64,000 nt of DNA from Pseudonocardia cypriaca (GCF_006717045.1 NZ_VFPH01000001.1:1240001-1304000), one strand, 5' to 3'. Shown: positions 33,510 to 42,439, counted from the stretch's first letter. Program-made: numbers and translations. Notes: generated by a model not told the origin, from the letters alone.

Positions 33510-34424
33510 TCAGGGCGTGGCGTCCGCGGTCGCGAAGGCCAGCGCGCGCAGTCCGTCCAGCAGCGTCCGGCGCTGGTCGGCGGAGTCCAGGGGCCGGAGG
33601 AGGAGCTCCTGGACCCGCTGCACGGCGGGGGTGAGTCCGGCCAGCTCGTGGCGCGCGGTGTCGGTGAGGTGGAGACGGCGGCGGCGCGCGTCCGCGGGAG
33701 CGCGCGTGCTCGTCACCCGGTCGCGGGTGGCCAGCCGGCGCACGATGTCGACCATGCTCGACGTGTCGATCGAGGCCAGTTCGGCCGCGGCGCCCTGGTC
33801 GATCCCGTCCGGGTGGTCCCACAGGGCGCTCAGCACGGCGTACTGGGGCGCCGTCATCGTGCGGCCGACCTCCGCGCCCCACGCCGTCGTGTGGACCTGC
33901 TGCGCGCGCCGGATGAGGTGGCCGGGCGTGTCACCGAGGTCCAGTACCTGCGCGTGCGCGCTGCCCGGCGGCGGAGGGTCCCCCTCGAACGCGACGCGCC
34001 GCAGCGCGGCCACGAAGGGCTCCCGCCGGGCCTCGGGCACGGGGGCCAGCAGGCGCTCCTGCACGGCTCCGGCGCGGCGGGTCACCTCGCTCAGCGCGGC
34101 CCGCGCGACCGGGGTCAGGCTCAGCGACGTGCGGCGCCGGTCGGCGGGATCCTTGGCGAGCCGGAGCCAGCCCTGACCCTCCAGCCGCGCGACGACGTTC
34201 GCGGTGCTGGACTTGTCCAGCGAGGCCCGCCGGCCAACGGCGCGCTGGTCCAGACCGTGGTCGCTGCCGATCGCGCTGATCACCGCGTACTGCGGGCCGG
34301 TCAGGTCGCCACCGAACTCCTGGGTCCACAGCAGCGTGTGGCGCTGCTGGGCGCACCGGATCAGGTGGCCGGGAGCCTCGCGCAGGGCCAGCACGGCGGA
34401 GTGCCTGCCTGCCTGCTCCGCCAT
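33510..34424 (-). CDS. Tandem (double-domain) MarR-family regulator
   Basis: 304 aa, twice the usual MarR length, with two full MarR units in one chain: residues about 17-147 (EAPGHLIRCAQQRHTLLW, LTGPQYAVISAI, SLDKSSTANVVARLE, DPADRRRTSLSLT) and about 166-298 (DTPGHLIRRAQQVHTTAW, MTAPQYAVLSAL, SIDTSSMVDIVRRL, APADARRRRLHLT). The repeats share many residues, so this is an internal duplication that can form a single-chain pseudo-dimer. ATG 34424 with GGAG close by. Lies upstream of the gentisate operon on the same strand and divergent from a LysR gene; a phenolic-acid-responsive repressor role is inferred. Confidence 0.85.
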   Translation of the reverse strand: MAEQAGRHSAVLALREAPGHLIRCAQQRHTLLWTQEFGGDLTGPQYAVISAIGSDHGLDQRAVGRRASLDKSSTANVVARLEGQGWLRLAKDPADRRRTSLSLTPVARAALSEVTRRAGAVQERLLAPVPEARREPFVAALRRVAFEGDPPPPGSAHAQVLDLGDTPGHLIRRAQQVHTTAWGAEVGRTMTAPQYAVLSALWDHPDGIDQGAAAELASIDTSSMVDIVRRLATRDRVTSTRAPADARRRRLHLTDTARHELAGLTPAVQRVQELLLRPLDSADQRRTLLDGLRALAFATADATP

Positions 34425-34600
34425 CGGCTCCGCACCTTCCGTGCCGGCCCGCCCGACGCGTCGGCCGATCGTCCGTACGCGGAATGCTAACCCTCCTCCG
34501 ATCGGCGAGGCAGGAGGTGCACCGGGTGGCCGCGGTGCTCCGTGTACGGCTGAGCTCGGGGCGGCCCCGATTGTTGCGCTGCGGGGACGCGCGCTGTTAA

Positions 34601-34621
34601 ATCGTTGAGAACCACAACGAT
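34601..34621. promoter_or_regulatory. LysR-type dyad upstream of the LysR gene
   Basis: ATCGTTG-agaacca-CAACGAT is a perfect 7-bp inverted repeat (T-N11-A type core) followed by further GTTGT/CAACG half-sites to about 34641. It lies between the divergent tandem MarR gene and the LysR gene, 31 bp from the LysR start; candidate autoregulatory site. Confidence 0.55.
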
Positions 34622-34652
34622 TGTGGGTGTCAACGGTTGTGAGGATCCCCAG

Positions 34653-35630
34653 ATGAGCGTGATGTCGCAGGAGTCCGGGCCTCGGGTCGGCGAGGCCGCA
34701 CCGGTGCGAACCCCGCTGCGCTACGACAACCGGATCACCCTCCAGAAGCTGGAGGTCCTGTGCTCGGTGGTCGAGCTCGGGGGCGTCTCGCGAGCGGCGG
34801 ACCACCTCTGGGTCGCGCAGTCGGTGGTGTCGGGGCACCTGCGGTCGCTGCAGGAGCGGCTCGGCGTCCGCATGCTCTACCGCGACGGGCAGAAGATGAA
34901 GCTGACGCCGGCCGGTGAGCGGGTGTACCGGTGGGCGTGCACGACCCTCGCCGAGACCCGCGAGCTCATGCGGCACCTCGACGAGCTCACCACCGTCGAG
35001 AACGAGCGGATCGTGCTGGCGACGAGCCAGACGGTAGGCAGCTACCTCATCCCGCCCGTGCTGGCCGAGTTCGGCCGCGAGTGGCCGGGGGCGGTCATCT
35101 CCATGAACGTCTCCGAGCCGGAGGCGGCGTTCGACGCGGTCGCCTCCGGTGACTGCGACCTGGGCATCGTCATCGCCGGGACGGAGTACGAGCACCCGCA
35201 CGTGCGCTGCACGGAGATCGGCCGCGAGGAGATCGCCCTCGTCGCCGGCAGCGAGAGCCTCCCGGAGATCGACGAGCTGGCGCTGGCCGACCTGCGCTCG
35301 ATCCCGGTCGTCGCCCCGGCGGCCGGGGTGCGGGCGCGCGACGCCATCGACCGCTACCTCGTCGAGCTCGGCGCCGCGCCGCAGAACGTGACGATGGAGC
35401 TGGGGCACCCGGAGGCGATGAAGCGCGTCATCCGGCGGGGCGCGGCCGCGTGCCTGCTGTTCCGCGCCTGCGTCCAGGACGAGCTGGCCGACGGCAGCCT
35501 GCGTGAGATCCCGATCGTGGACGCCGACCTGTCGCTGCCCGTGCTCAGCATCGTGCGCGCCGACCGCGAGCTGTCGGTCCGGTCCACCCAGCTCATCGAG
35601 CGCACCCGCGCGTACCTGGCCGCGTGGTGA
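34653..35630 (+). CDS. LysR-family regulator
   Basis: 325 aa. N-terminal HTH: ITLQKLEVLCSVVELGGVSR, AADHLWVAQSVVSGHLRSLQ, LGVRMLYRDGQKMKLTPAGE; C-terminal periplasmic-binding-like effector domain (VGSYLIPPVLAEFGREWPG). ATG 34653 with GAGG eight bases upstream; earlier starts lack support. Divergent from the tandem MarR gene and coupled to a downstream MarR gene (4-bp overlap). Probably an activator responding to an aromatic acid. Confidence 0.88.
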   Translation: MSVMSQESGPRVGEAAPVRTPLRYDNRITLQKLEVLCSVVELGGVSRAADHLWVAQSVVSGHLRSLQERLGVRMLYRDGQKMKLTPAGERVYRWACTTLAETRELMRHLDELTTVENERIVLATSQTVGSYLIPPVLAEFGREWPGAVISMNVSEPEAAFDAVASGDCDLGIVIAGTEYEHPHVRCTEIGREEIALVAGSESLPEIDELALADLRSIPVVAPAAGVRARDAIDRYLVELGAAPQNVTMELGHPEAMKRVIRRGAAACLLFRACVQDELADGSLREIPIVDADLSLPVLSIVRADRELSVRSTQLIERTRAYLAAW

Positions 35631-36130
35631 CCGACCGGGGCGAGGGAGAGCGCGCCGATGCGCCGCCGCGGGCGATCAGCGTGCGCCCCCCGACCCTGCT
35701 CGGCATCCCGTCGTACCTGGCGGGCAACGTCGCGCGCGCGGCGACGCGCACGCTGTGGCGCAGCCTCGCCGAGCACGGCCTGGGGCTCAGCCAGCACGCC
35801 GTGCTCGTCGCCATCCACGACTTCGGGCCGCTGGCCCAGGTCGAGATCGCCGACCGGCTCGATCTCGACCGCAGCCAGGTCGTCGGGTTCGTCGACGCCC
35901 TCGAACGGCACGGCTTCGTCACCCGCACCCGCGATCCGCGCGACCGCCGCCGCATGCTGGTCTCGATGACCGAGGCGGGCGCCGCGGCCGAGCGCCGGGT
36001 CACCGAGGCCGCGCAGGAGCTCCAGCCCGCCCTGTTCGCGGCGCTCTCCCCGGCCGAGCTGGACCAGCTGGTCGGGTTGCTGGAGCGGGTGCTGGACGCC
36101 CACGACGCCGCGCGGCTCGGCCGCGGGTGA
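35627..36130 (+). CDS. MarR-family regulator (single domain)
   Basis: 167 aa, normal length. SQHAVLVAIHDFGPLAQVEIAD, LDLDRSQVVGFVDALERHGF and RDPRDRRRMLVSMTEAG form the winged HTH. GTG 35627 overlaps the LysR stop (GTGA); a GTG one codon earlier is also possible. Convergent with the CocE-type hydrolase gene, whose stop is 4 bp away. Target unknown, perhaps the flanking gentisate or molybdenum-hydroxylase operons. Confidence 0.85.
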   Translation: MTDRGEGERADAPPRAISVRPPTLLGIPSYLAGNVARAATRTLWRSLAEHGLGLSQHAVLVAIHDFGPLAQVEIADRLDLDRSQVVGFVDALERHGFVTRTRDPRDRRRMLVSMTEAGAAAERRVTEAAQELQPALFAALSPAELDQLVGLLERVLDAHDAARLGRG

Positions 36131-36134
36131 CCGG

Positions 36135-37820
36135 TCAGTCCGGGATCATCGGCAGCAGCAGGTGGCTGTCGAACGCGCCACCGGTGCGGATGCGGTGCCG
36201 CCCGCGGTTGACCGACTGCTCGTGCGCCTGAGCCGGTCCGATGTCGTAACGGTGCAGGTCCCGGCCCTGCACGATGAGTCGCAGCACCTCACCGGCCTCG
36301 AACAGCGTCGACGACGGCCAGATCTCGATCTCGACGGCCGTGGGCTCGCCGGGGCGCAGCGGCAGCTGCCGCTCGTGGCGCAGCCGCGGCTGCCACGGCG
36401 TGGAGCGCTCCTCGTCGAGCTCGCGGTGGCTCGCCCGCAGCCAGCCGAGCGCGACCTGGCCGTCGTCCATCATCGACCAGTAGGGGAAGTGCACCTGCCG
36501 GCCGGCGCGGTCGAGCTTCTGCAGGCCGACGAAGAGGTCCATGTCGTCGCCCTCGTCGATCTCGACCCACAGCCGCAGCTTCGCGTAGCCGGTGATCTCG
36601 GTGCGGGTGTCGAACCGGAGATCGAAGACCGCCCGCCCCTCGTCGGCCGCCGGGTCGTACTCGACCGCCGCCGCGGCGGCCGGCTGCTCGGCCAGCAGCG
36701 TGCCGGCGACGGCGTCGAGGGCGAACGGGCGGTAGCTGGTGCGGGCGAGCGGCCACTCCTGCTCCGCGCGCTCGACGCCCTCGTAGTAGCGCTCGCGGAC
36801 CTCGATGCGCACCGGCGGCCAGGTCAGCACCTCGTCGTCGGTGCTCATGAGGAAGTGGTCGAAGAAGGCGCGGAGCCGGCGCAGGCTCTCCGGCCGGTAG
36901 TAGTACTGCCACTTCTTGCGGCCGTGCACCTCGAGCCACTTGTGCGCGGAGCCCAGCTCGCGCCACGCCTCGATGGTGCCGCGCGTGTGCAGCCCGTGGT
37001 CGCCCCAGTCGGTCACGCAGTAGGCCGGGACGTCGATGACCGACAGGTCCGGCACCGACTTGCTGCGGTTGTAGTCGTCGAGCAGAGGATGGGCAGCGTG
37101 CATCGCCGGCAGGTCCTCGACCCGCCCCGGCCCGCACCGGCACGACCACTGGGTGAACGTGACGAACTTGGTCTCGGGGATGCCGCCGTGGAAGAAGTAC
37201 TCGCGGTAGCAGTCGCTCCAGCCCTCCCACGGGTTGATGGCGGCCAGGTGCGGGGGCCGGGTCGCGGCGACGCGCCACTGGACGACCGCCAGGTACGAGA
37301 CGCCGCTCATCCCGACCTTGCCGGTGCACCACGGCTGTTCCGCCGCCCACTCGACGAGGTCGTGGCCGTCCTCGCCCTCCTGCTCGCTGAGGACGACGAG
37401 ATCGCCCTCCGACATCCAGGACCCGCGCGAGTCGGCGTTGACGACGGCATAACCGCGCTGCGCCCACCACATCGGGTCCGGCCCCTCCCACACCGTGTGC
37501 CGGGAGATCGTCCCGTCGGCGACCCCGGCCCCCGGGAAGAGGTGGAAGCCTTTCGGCGCGTGCTTGCCGTAGGGGTTCAGCGTGAGGATCGCCGGGACGG
37601 GTGCGGTGGCCGCGGCGGGCCGGAAGACGTCGACGTAGACGGTCACGCCGTCGCGCAGGACGACGGGGACGTCGCGCTCGATGCGGACGCCGTCCTCCTC
37701 GACGACCTCGCCCGTGCGCAGGCCGGGATGCCCGCCGGTGGCCGGGTCGAGCCCGGGCATCCAGATCATCTCCGGCAGGACGCGGTCCGCGAGGCGCGGT
37801 GATCGCGAAGGGGTGCTCAT
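36135..37820 (-). CDS. CocE/NonD-type hydrolase (S15 X-Pro dipeptidyl-peptidase family)
   Basis: 561 aa. Nucleophile Ser175 in GMSGVSYLAVVQW (family pattern GxSYxG with the last Gly replaced by Ala), DWGDHGLHTRG around the acid region, and a C-terminal jelly-roll domain (RLWVEIDEGDDMDLFVGLQK). Relatives cleave cocaine, beta-lactam side chains or alpha-amino esters. Last gene of an operon with a molybdenum hydroxylase, so it may release the aldehyde or acid that the hydroxylase oxidises, or act on its product. Its ribosome site is inside a small hairpin. Confidence 0.88.
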   Translation of the reverse strand: MSTPSRSPRLADRVLPEMIWMPGLDPATGGHPGLRTGEVVEEDGVRIERDVPVVLRDGVTVYVDVFRPAAATAPVPAILTLNPYGKHAPKGFHLFPGAGVADGTISRHTVWEGPDPMWWAQRGYAVVNADSRGSWMSEGDLVVLSEQEGEDGHDLVEWAAEQPWCTGKVGMSGVSYLAVVQWRVAATRPPHLAAINPWEGWSDCYREYFFHGGIPETKFVTFTQWSCRCGPGRVEDLPAMHAAHPLLDDYNRSKSVPDLSVIDVPAYCVTDWGDHGLHTRGTIEAWRELGSAHKWLEVHGRKKWQYYYRPESLRRLRAFFDHFLMSTDDEVLTWPPVRIEVRERYYEGVERAEQEWPLARTSYRPFALDAVAGTLLAEQPAAAAAVEYDPAADEGRAVFDLRFDTRTEITGYAKLRLWVEIDEGDDMDLFVGLQKLDRAGRQVHFPYWSMMDDGQVALGWLRASHRELDEERSTPWQPRLRHERQLPLRPGEPTAVEIEIWPSSTLFEAGEVLRLIVQGRDLHRYDIGPAQAHEQSVNRGRHRIRTGGAFDSHLLLPMIPD

Positions 37821-37830
37821 GGTTGTGGGA

Positions 37831-37845
37831 CTCCTGTCGCAGGAG
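37831..37845 (-). promoter_or_regulatory. Hairpin covering the ribosome-binding site of the CocE-type hydrolase
   Basis: On the minus strand CTCCTG-cga-CAGGAG ends 10 bases before the ATG at 37820, so the AGGAG ribosome site is one arm of a 6-bp stem. This could lower translation of the last operon gene relative to the hydroxylase subunits. Confidence 0.4.
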
Positions 37846-37866
37846 GGGAGTGGGGGAGCGCGCGCG

Positions 37867-40152
37867 TCAGAGCAGCGCGTCGAGGGTGATCGGCAGGTCG
37901 CGCACGCGCCGCCCGGTGGCGTTGTGGACCGCGCCGGCGATCGCGGCGGCGACCCCGGTGATGCCGATCTCGCCGACGCCGCGGGCGCCGACGGGGGCCC
38001 GCGGGTCGGGCACGTCTGTCCACAGGACGTCGATCTCGGGCACGTCGGCGTGCACCGGGACGTGGTAGTCGGTGAGGTTCGCGTTGACGATGCGGGCGGT
38101 CCGCTCGTCGACGACGGTCCGCTCCATCAGCGCCAGCCCGATGCCCATGACGATGCCGCCGCGCAGCTGGCTCGCCGCGGTCACCGGGTTGATGATCCGC
38201 CCGCAGTCGTAGGACCCGACGACCCGGTCGACCCGGGCCTCCCCGGTGACGGAGCTGACCCGGACCTGGCAGAACACGGCGCCGAAGGAGTGCATGGACC
38301 AGGCCTGCAGCTCGTCGCGATCGGCGGCGTCGGCCACCGCGGTGACCTCGTGGCGCCCCGCGCGGCGCAGGATCTGCGCGTAGCTCTCCCACCGGTCCCG
38401 GTCGGCGAGCGCGCCCAGCCCGGCGGCCACCGAGCCGACCTCGTCGACGGTGCGGCCGGCCAGCGGCGAGTCGGGTGGCACCAGCGCCAGCAGCTGCGCG
38501 ACGAGCGCGCGGTGCGCGGCGATCACCGCGGCCGCGACGCCGACCGTCTGCGCGGAGGCGCCCGCCTGGAACACGCCGGGCAGCGACGAATCGCCGTAGT
38601 CGATCGTGACCCGTTCCACCGGCAGGCCCAGCCGCTCGGCGGAGACGATCGCCTGCGCCGTCGTCGTCCCCATCCCCATGTCGTTCGCGGCCACGGCGAC
38701 CGTCGCGTGCCCGTCCGCGGTGAGCGTGATCCGCGCGGCGCCGCCGGGGAAGCGCTGGTGGGGGTAGGTCGCGGCGGCGCACCCCGTGCCGATCAGCCAC
38801 TCGCCGTCACGGCGGCTGCGCGGCGCCGTGCGCGTCCAGCCGAAGCGCTCGGCGCCCGCTCGCCACGCCTGCTCGAGGTGGCGAGCCGAGAACGGCGCGC
38901 CCGACGCGGGATCGGCGGCCGGCTCGTTGCGCAGGCGCAGCTCCACCGGGTCGATGTCGAGCTGTTCGGCGAGCTCGTCGATCGCCGACTCCAGCGCGAA
39001 CGTGCCGACCGCCTCGCCGGGGGCGCGCATGAACGAGTTCGCGATCATGTCGACGTCGACGACGTGCTGGTCGGTGTGCAGCGCCCCGGTCGCGTACATG
39101 TGGCGCGCGGGGAACGTGAACGGCTCGACGACGTGGTTCCACGGCGTGATCGCCGAGGTGCCGGTGTGGACGATCAAGGTGAAGCGACCGTCCTCGTCGG
39201 CCCCGATCGCGACCCGCTGCTCGGTGTTCGCCCGCCCGCCGACGAGCCGGTAGACGTCCCCGCGGGATAGCGCCATGCGCACGGGCCGGCCGGCCAGCTT
39301 CGAAGCGGCGGCCGCCAGCACGTGGTGCGACCACGCCGTCTTGCCGCCGAAGCCGCCGCCCACGTGCGGGGAGGTCACGTGCACCCGGTGCTCGTCGATG
39401 CCCAGCGCGTGCGCGATCGTCCACGCGTGGCCGGCGACGGACTGGCTGGCGTCGTGCACGACGAGGTCGTCGCCCACCCAGCCGACCGTCACCGCGTGCG
39501 GCTCGATCGCGTTGTGGTTGTGGCCAGGGGTCCGGTAGACGTGGTCGACCGCGTGCGGCGCGGCGGCCAGCGCGGCCTCGGCGTCGCCGACGGCGACCTC
39601 GACCGGCTGGAAGAACAGGTGATCGGGCCGGCGCGCGTCGGCCGCCGCCTCCGCGAAGGTGCGTGGCGCCGCGGCCGCGTACTCGACCTCGATGAGGGAC
39701 GCCGCGTGGTCGGCCTGCTCCCGCGTCTCGGCCAGCACGACCGCGACCGGCTCGCCGTTCCAGTGGATGCTGTCGTCCTGCATCACGGGGAGGTCCGTGC
39801 CGCCGAACGCCCGCGGGGCGGTGAACATCGGCCGGACCGGGCGCATCCGGGGCGCCGTGCGGTGGGTCATGACGAGCACCACGCCGGGGGCGGTCTCGGC
39901 AGCCGACGTGTCCAGCCGCGTGATGCGTCCCCGCGCGATCGTGCTGCAGCGCAGCGCCGCGTGGACCATGCCCTTCAGCACGTGCTCGGCGGCGTAGCGC
40001 GCCTCGCCGCGCACCTTCGCCGGTCCGTCCAGGCGCGGTCGCGCGGTGCCGATGAGCCCGTGCTCGATCTCCAGCACCGGATCGGAGCCGGTGCGCGGCG
40101 TCCAGCCGTCGGGCACGACGCCGACGGCGGGCCGGTCCGCTGCGGCGGTCAT
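37867..40152 (-). CDS. Molybdenum hydroxylase large subunit (PaoC/XDH-family), operon 1
   Basis: 761 aa molybdopterin-cytosine-dinucleotide subunit. PRLDGPAKVRGEARYAAE at the start, PHVGGGFGGKTAW for the cofactor, SFMRAPGEAVG, and the active-site glutamate Glu728 in ARGVGEIGITG. Oxidises an aldehyde or hydroxylates a heteroaromatic ring with water. ATG 40152 overlaps the FAD-subunit stop (ATGA). With the two upstream subunits it forms a complete PaoABC/YagTSR-type enzyme. Confidence 0.93.
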   Translation of the reverse strand: MTAAADRPAVGVVPDGWTPRTGSDPVLEIEHGLIGTARPRLDGPAKVRGEARYAAEHVLKGMVHAALRCSTIARGRITRLDTSAAETAPGVVLVMTHRTAPRMRPVRPMFTAPRAFGGTDLPVMQDDSIHWNGEPVAVVLAETREQADHAASLIEVEYAAAAPRTFAEAAADARRPDHLFFQPVEVAVGDAEAALAAAPHAVDHVYRTPGHNHNAIEPHAVTVGWVGDDLVVHDASQSVAGHAWTIAHALGIDEHRVHVTSPHVGGGFGGKTAWSHHVLAAAASKLAGRPVRMALSRGDVYRLVGGRANTEQRVAIGADEDGRFTLIVHTGTSAITPWNHVVEPFTFPARHMYATGALHTDQHVVDVDMIANSFMRAPGEAVGTFALESAIDELAEQLDIDPVELRLRNEPAADPASGAPFSARHLEQAWRAGAERFGWTRTAPRSRRDGEWLIGTGCAAATYPHQRFPGGAARITLTADGHATVAVAANDMGMGTTTAQAIVSAERLGLPVERVTIDYGDSSLPGVFQAGASAQTVGVAAAVIAAHRALVAQLLALVPPDSPLAGRTVDEVGSVAAGLGALADRDRWESYAQILRRAGRHEVTAVADAADRDELQAWSMHSFGAVFCQVRVSSVTGEARVDRVVGSYDCGRIINPVTAASQLRGGIVMGIGLALMERTVVDERTARIVNANLTDYHVPVHADVPEIDVLWTDVPDPRAPVGARGVGEIGITGVAAAIAGAVHNATGRRVRDLPITLDALL

Positions 40153-41135
40153 GCCCGGCCTCCGGTCAGCTGCTCCAACACGGCGACGATCGTGCGGCGG
40201 GCGAGCTCCACCTTGAACGCGTTCCCCGCGAGCGGGGCGGCGTCGGCGAGCTCGGCGTCCGCGGCGGCGACGAAGGCGGCGGTGGTCGCCGGCCCGCCCG
40301 CCAGCACGGCCTCGGCGCGCGCGGCCCGCCACGGCTTCGGCGCGACCCCGCCGAGCGCGAGGCGGGCCCGGACGATCGTCTCCCCGTCGAGCTCGACCGC
40401 GGCGGCCACCGAGACCAGCGCGAACGCGAAGCTGGCGCGGTCGCGCACCTTGCGGTAGGTCGACCGGGCAGCGTTCACCCCGGCCGGCAGCTCCACCGCG
40501 GTGATGAGCTCGCCGGGTTCGAGCACGGTCTCGACGTCGGGCCGGTCGCCGGGCAGCCGGTGCAGATCGGCCAGCGGGACGCGGCGGTCCCCGGCCGCGC
40601 CGGACACGTGCACGACGGCGTCCAGCGCCACGAGCGCGACCGCCATGTCCGACGGGTGCGTGGCCGCGCAGCTCGGGGACGCGCCGAGGATCGCGAGGTC
40701 GCGGGTGTGGCCCCCGATCGCGGCGCAGCCCTGCCCCGGCGACCGCTTGTTGCAGGGCGAGCCGGCGGGGTCGTAGAAGTAGGGGCAGCGGGTGCGCTGC
40801 AGCAGGTTGCCGCCGACGGTCGCCATGTTGCGGATCTGCCCCGACGCCCCCGCGACGATCGCGCGCGTGAGCACCGGGTAGCGCTCCCGCACCGTGCGGT
40901 GGGTCGCCAGCGCGGTGGTGCGGACCGCCGCGCCGATCACCAGCCGGCCGTCCGGTGCCTCGACGACGTCGCCGGGGAGCCCGCTGACGTCGACCAGCTG
41001 CGTCGGCCCCTCCACGCCCTGCCGCATCAGGTCGACGAGGTTCGTCCCGCCGCCGAGGTAGCGCGCCCGCCCGCTGCGGCCGAGCCGGACCGCGTCGGCG
41101 ACGTCGGTGGCGCGGGTGTACTCGAACTCGATCAC
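40149..41135 (-). CDS. Molybdenum hydroxylase FAD subunit with extra [4Fe-4S] motif, operon 1
   Basis: 328 aa. FAD motif YLGGGTNLVDLM (about 26-37) and ATVGGNLLQRTRC. Cys117, Cys128, Cys137 and Cys156 (RTRCPYF, PCNKR, GQGC, SPSCAATHP) form the pattern that binds an additional [4Fe-4S] cluster in PaoB/YagS-type subunits. Starts at GTG 41135 overlapping the ferredoxin-subunit stop. Passes electrons from the [2Fe-2S] subunit to FAD and an acceptor. Confidence 0.92.
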   Translation of the reverse strand: MIEFEYTRATDVADAVRLGRSGRARYLGGGTNLVDLMRQGVEGPTQLVDVSGLPGDVVEAPDGRLVIGAAVRTTALATHRTVRERYPVLTRAIVAGASGQIRNMATVGGNLLQRTRCPYFYDPAGSPCNKRSPGQGCAAIGGHTRDLAILGASPSCAATHPSDMAVALVALDAVVHVSGAAGDRRVPLADLHRLPGDRPDVETVLEPGELITAVELPAGVNAARSTYRKVRDRASFAFALVSVAAAVELDGETIVRARLALGGVAPKPWRAARAEAVLAGGPATTAAFVAAADAELADAAPLAGNAFKVELARRTIVAVLEQLTGGRA

Positions 41136-41686
41136 GTGTCCGCGCCTCCGTACACCTCCGCGATCGCCGCGACGATGCCGTTGTGGGCGCCGCAGCGGCA
41201 GAGGTTGCCGCTCATCCGCTCCCGCAGCTCGTCGGGGGTGAGCGCGATGTCGTCGGCCGTGAGGTCCCGCGTCACGTGGCTGGGCACGCCGGCCGCGGTC
41301 TCCCGGGCCATCCCGATGGCCGAGCAGATCTGCCCGGGCGTGCAGTAGCCGCACTGCAGCCCCTCGTGCCGCACGAACGCGTCCTGCAGCGGGTGCGTGC
41401 CGCCGAGCCCCTCGACGGTGGTCACCTCGTGGCCGGCGTACTGGACAGCCAGTGCCAGGCAGGACACGATCCGCTCGCCGTCGACGAGCACGGTGCAGGC
41501 TCCGCACGCGCCCTGGTCGCACCCCTTCTTGGTGCCGTGGAGCCCGAGGTGCTCGCGGAGGAAGTCGAGCAGGGACACCCGGGGATCGGCGGGCGGCGGT
41601 GCCGGCACGCCGTTGACGACGAGGTCCGGGCCGGCGTCGCCGGTGCGCGACCGGTGTCCGGCCGGGGACGCGGGTTCGACCTTCAC
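41132..41686 (-). CDS. Molybdenum hydroxylase [2Fe-2S] subunit, operon 1
   Basis: 184 aa. Plant-type cluster ligands C56, C61, C64, C76 and the alpha-helical domain ligands C112, C115, C163, C165 (QCGYCTPGQIC, NLCRCGA). GTG start at 41686. No twin-arginine signal is visible, so unlike E. coli PaoA this enzyme is probably cytoplasmic. First gene of the four-gene operon. Confidence 0.93.
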   Translation of the reverse strand: MKVEPASPAGHRSRTGDAGPDLVVNGVPAPPPADPRVSLLDFLREHLGLHGTKKGCDQGACGACTVLVDGERIVSCLALAVQYAGHEVTTVEGLGGTHPLQDAFVRHEGLQCGYCTPGQICSAIGMARETAAGVPSHVTRDLTADDIALTPDELRERMSGNLCRCGAHNGIVAAIAEVYGGADT

Positions 41687-41778
41687 CCGTCCGACGGTAG
41701 GTTCGCGATCGGACCGCAGGCCAATAGGTCTTGGCCCCGCCGCCATCGGCGGGCGGCGATCGCGCCGGGCCGGCCCGG

Positions 41779-42354
41779 CTACGGCGCGGCGGGGGCGACG
41801 GCGGCGCGCAGCGCCCCCAGCGCGTCTGCGACCAGCTCCCGCAGCGGCGGACCGTCGGCGGTCCGGGTCCACTTCTGCATCGCGCGCCGCTGGACCGCGG
41901 TGGCGGCGTCGGCGGCGAACCCGGCGGTGTCGGTGTCGTGGCCCCGCGCGCGCAGCGCGGCCTCGACGGCGTCGGCGAGATCGGCGATCTTGCTGAGCTC
42001 GCGCTCCCGCAGCTCGGGATTGGCCTCGACGATCGCGAACCGGCGCGTCACGGCGGCCCGGCGGTGCTCGAACATCGCGTCGAGCGCGGCCTGCAGGGCG
42101 TGCACGGCGGCGTCGAGCGGCGGCGTCGCGGGCGGGCACTCGGCGATCCCGCGGACGACCCGCTGCCGGAACTCGGCGCTCAGGCCGAACAGGACCTCGC
42201 GCTTGTCGGCGAAGTGGTTGAAGAACGTCCGCGGCGTGAGCCCGGCGCGCTCGGCGATCTCGGCGACCGTGGTGCGGTCGAACCCCTGCTCGGCGAAGAG
42301 GTCGAACGCGGCCGTCTCGAGCCGCTCGGCCCCGTCCGGCTCCCATCGCGGCAT
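41779..42354 (-). CDS. TetR-family regulator
   Basis: 191 aa. HTH at about 28-50: TTVAEIAERAGLTPRTFFNH followed by FADKREVLFGL. ATG 42354 is favoured; an ATG at 42408 would run through the operator region. Divergent from the epimerase gene with two strong operator-like dyads in between, so it most likely represses that gene and itself; the molybdenum-hydroxylase operon directly downstream may also respond. Confidence 0.87.
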   Translation of the reverse strand: MPRWEPDGAERLETAAFDLFAEQGFDRTTVAEIAERAGLTPRTFFNHFADKREVLFGLSAEFRQRVVRGIAECPPATPPLDAAVHALQAALDAMFEHRRAAVTRRFAIVEANPELRERELSKIADLADAVEAALRARGHDTDTAGFAADAATAVQRRAMQKWTRTADGPPLRELVADALGALRAAVAPAAP

Positions 42355-42368
42355 GGCCCGAGGGTAGC

Positions 42369-42387
42369 GACTGCACAGACTGCAGTC
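42369..42387. promoter_or_regulatory. TetR operator candidate 1
   Basis: GACTGCA-cagac-TGCAGTC, a perfect 7-bp inverted repeat with a 5-bp spacer, 15 bp from the TetR start. It shares spacer and layout with the dyad at 42400-42420. Confidence 0.65.
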
Positions 42388-42399
42388 AGCGATGTGCGG

Positions 42400-42420
42400 T
42401 GATTTCACAGACTGAAATCA
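42400..42420. promoter_or_regulatory. TetR operator candidate 2
   Basis: TGATTTCA-cagac-TGAAATCA, a perfect 8-bp inverted repeat with the same cagac spacer as candidate 1. Centres are 32 bp apart (about three helical turns), consistent with two dimers bound on one face. It lies 20 bp before the epimerase start. Confidence 0.68.
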
Positions 42421-42439
42421 GCACCGAGGAGAGACAGCC

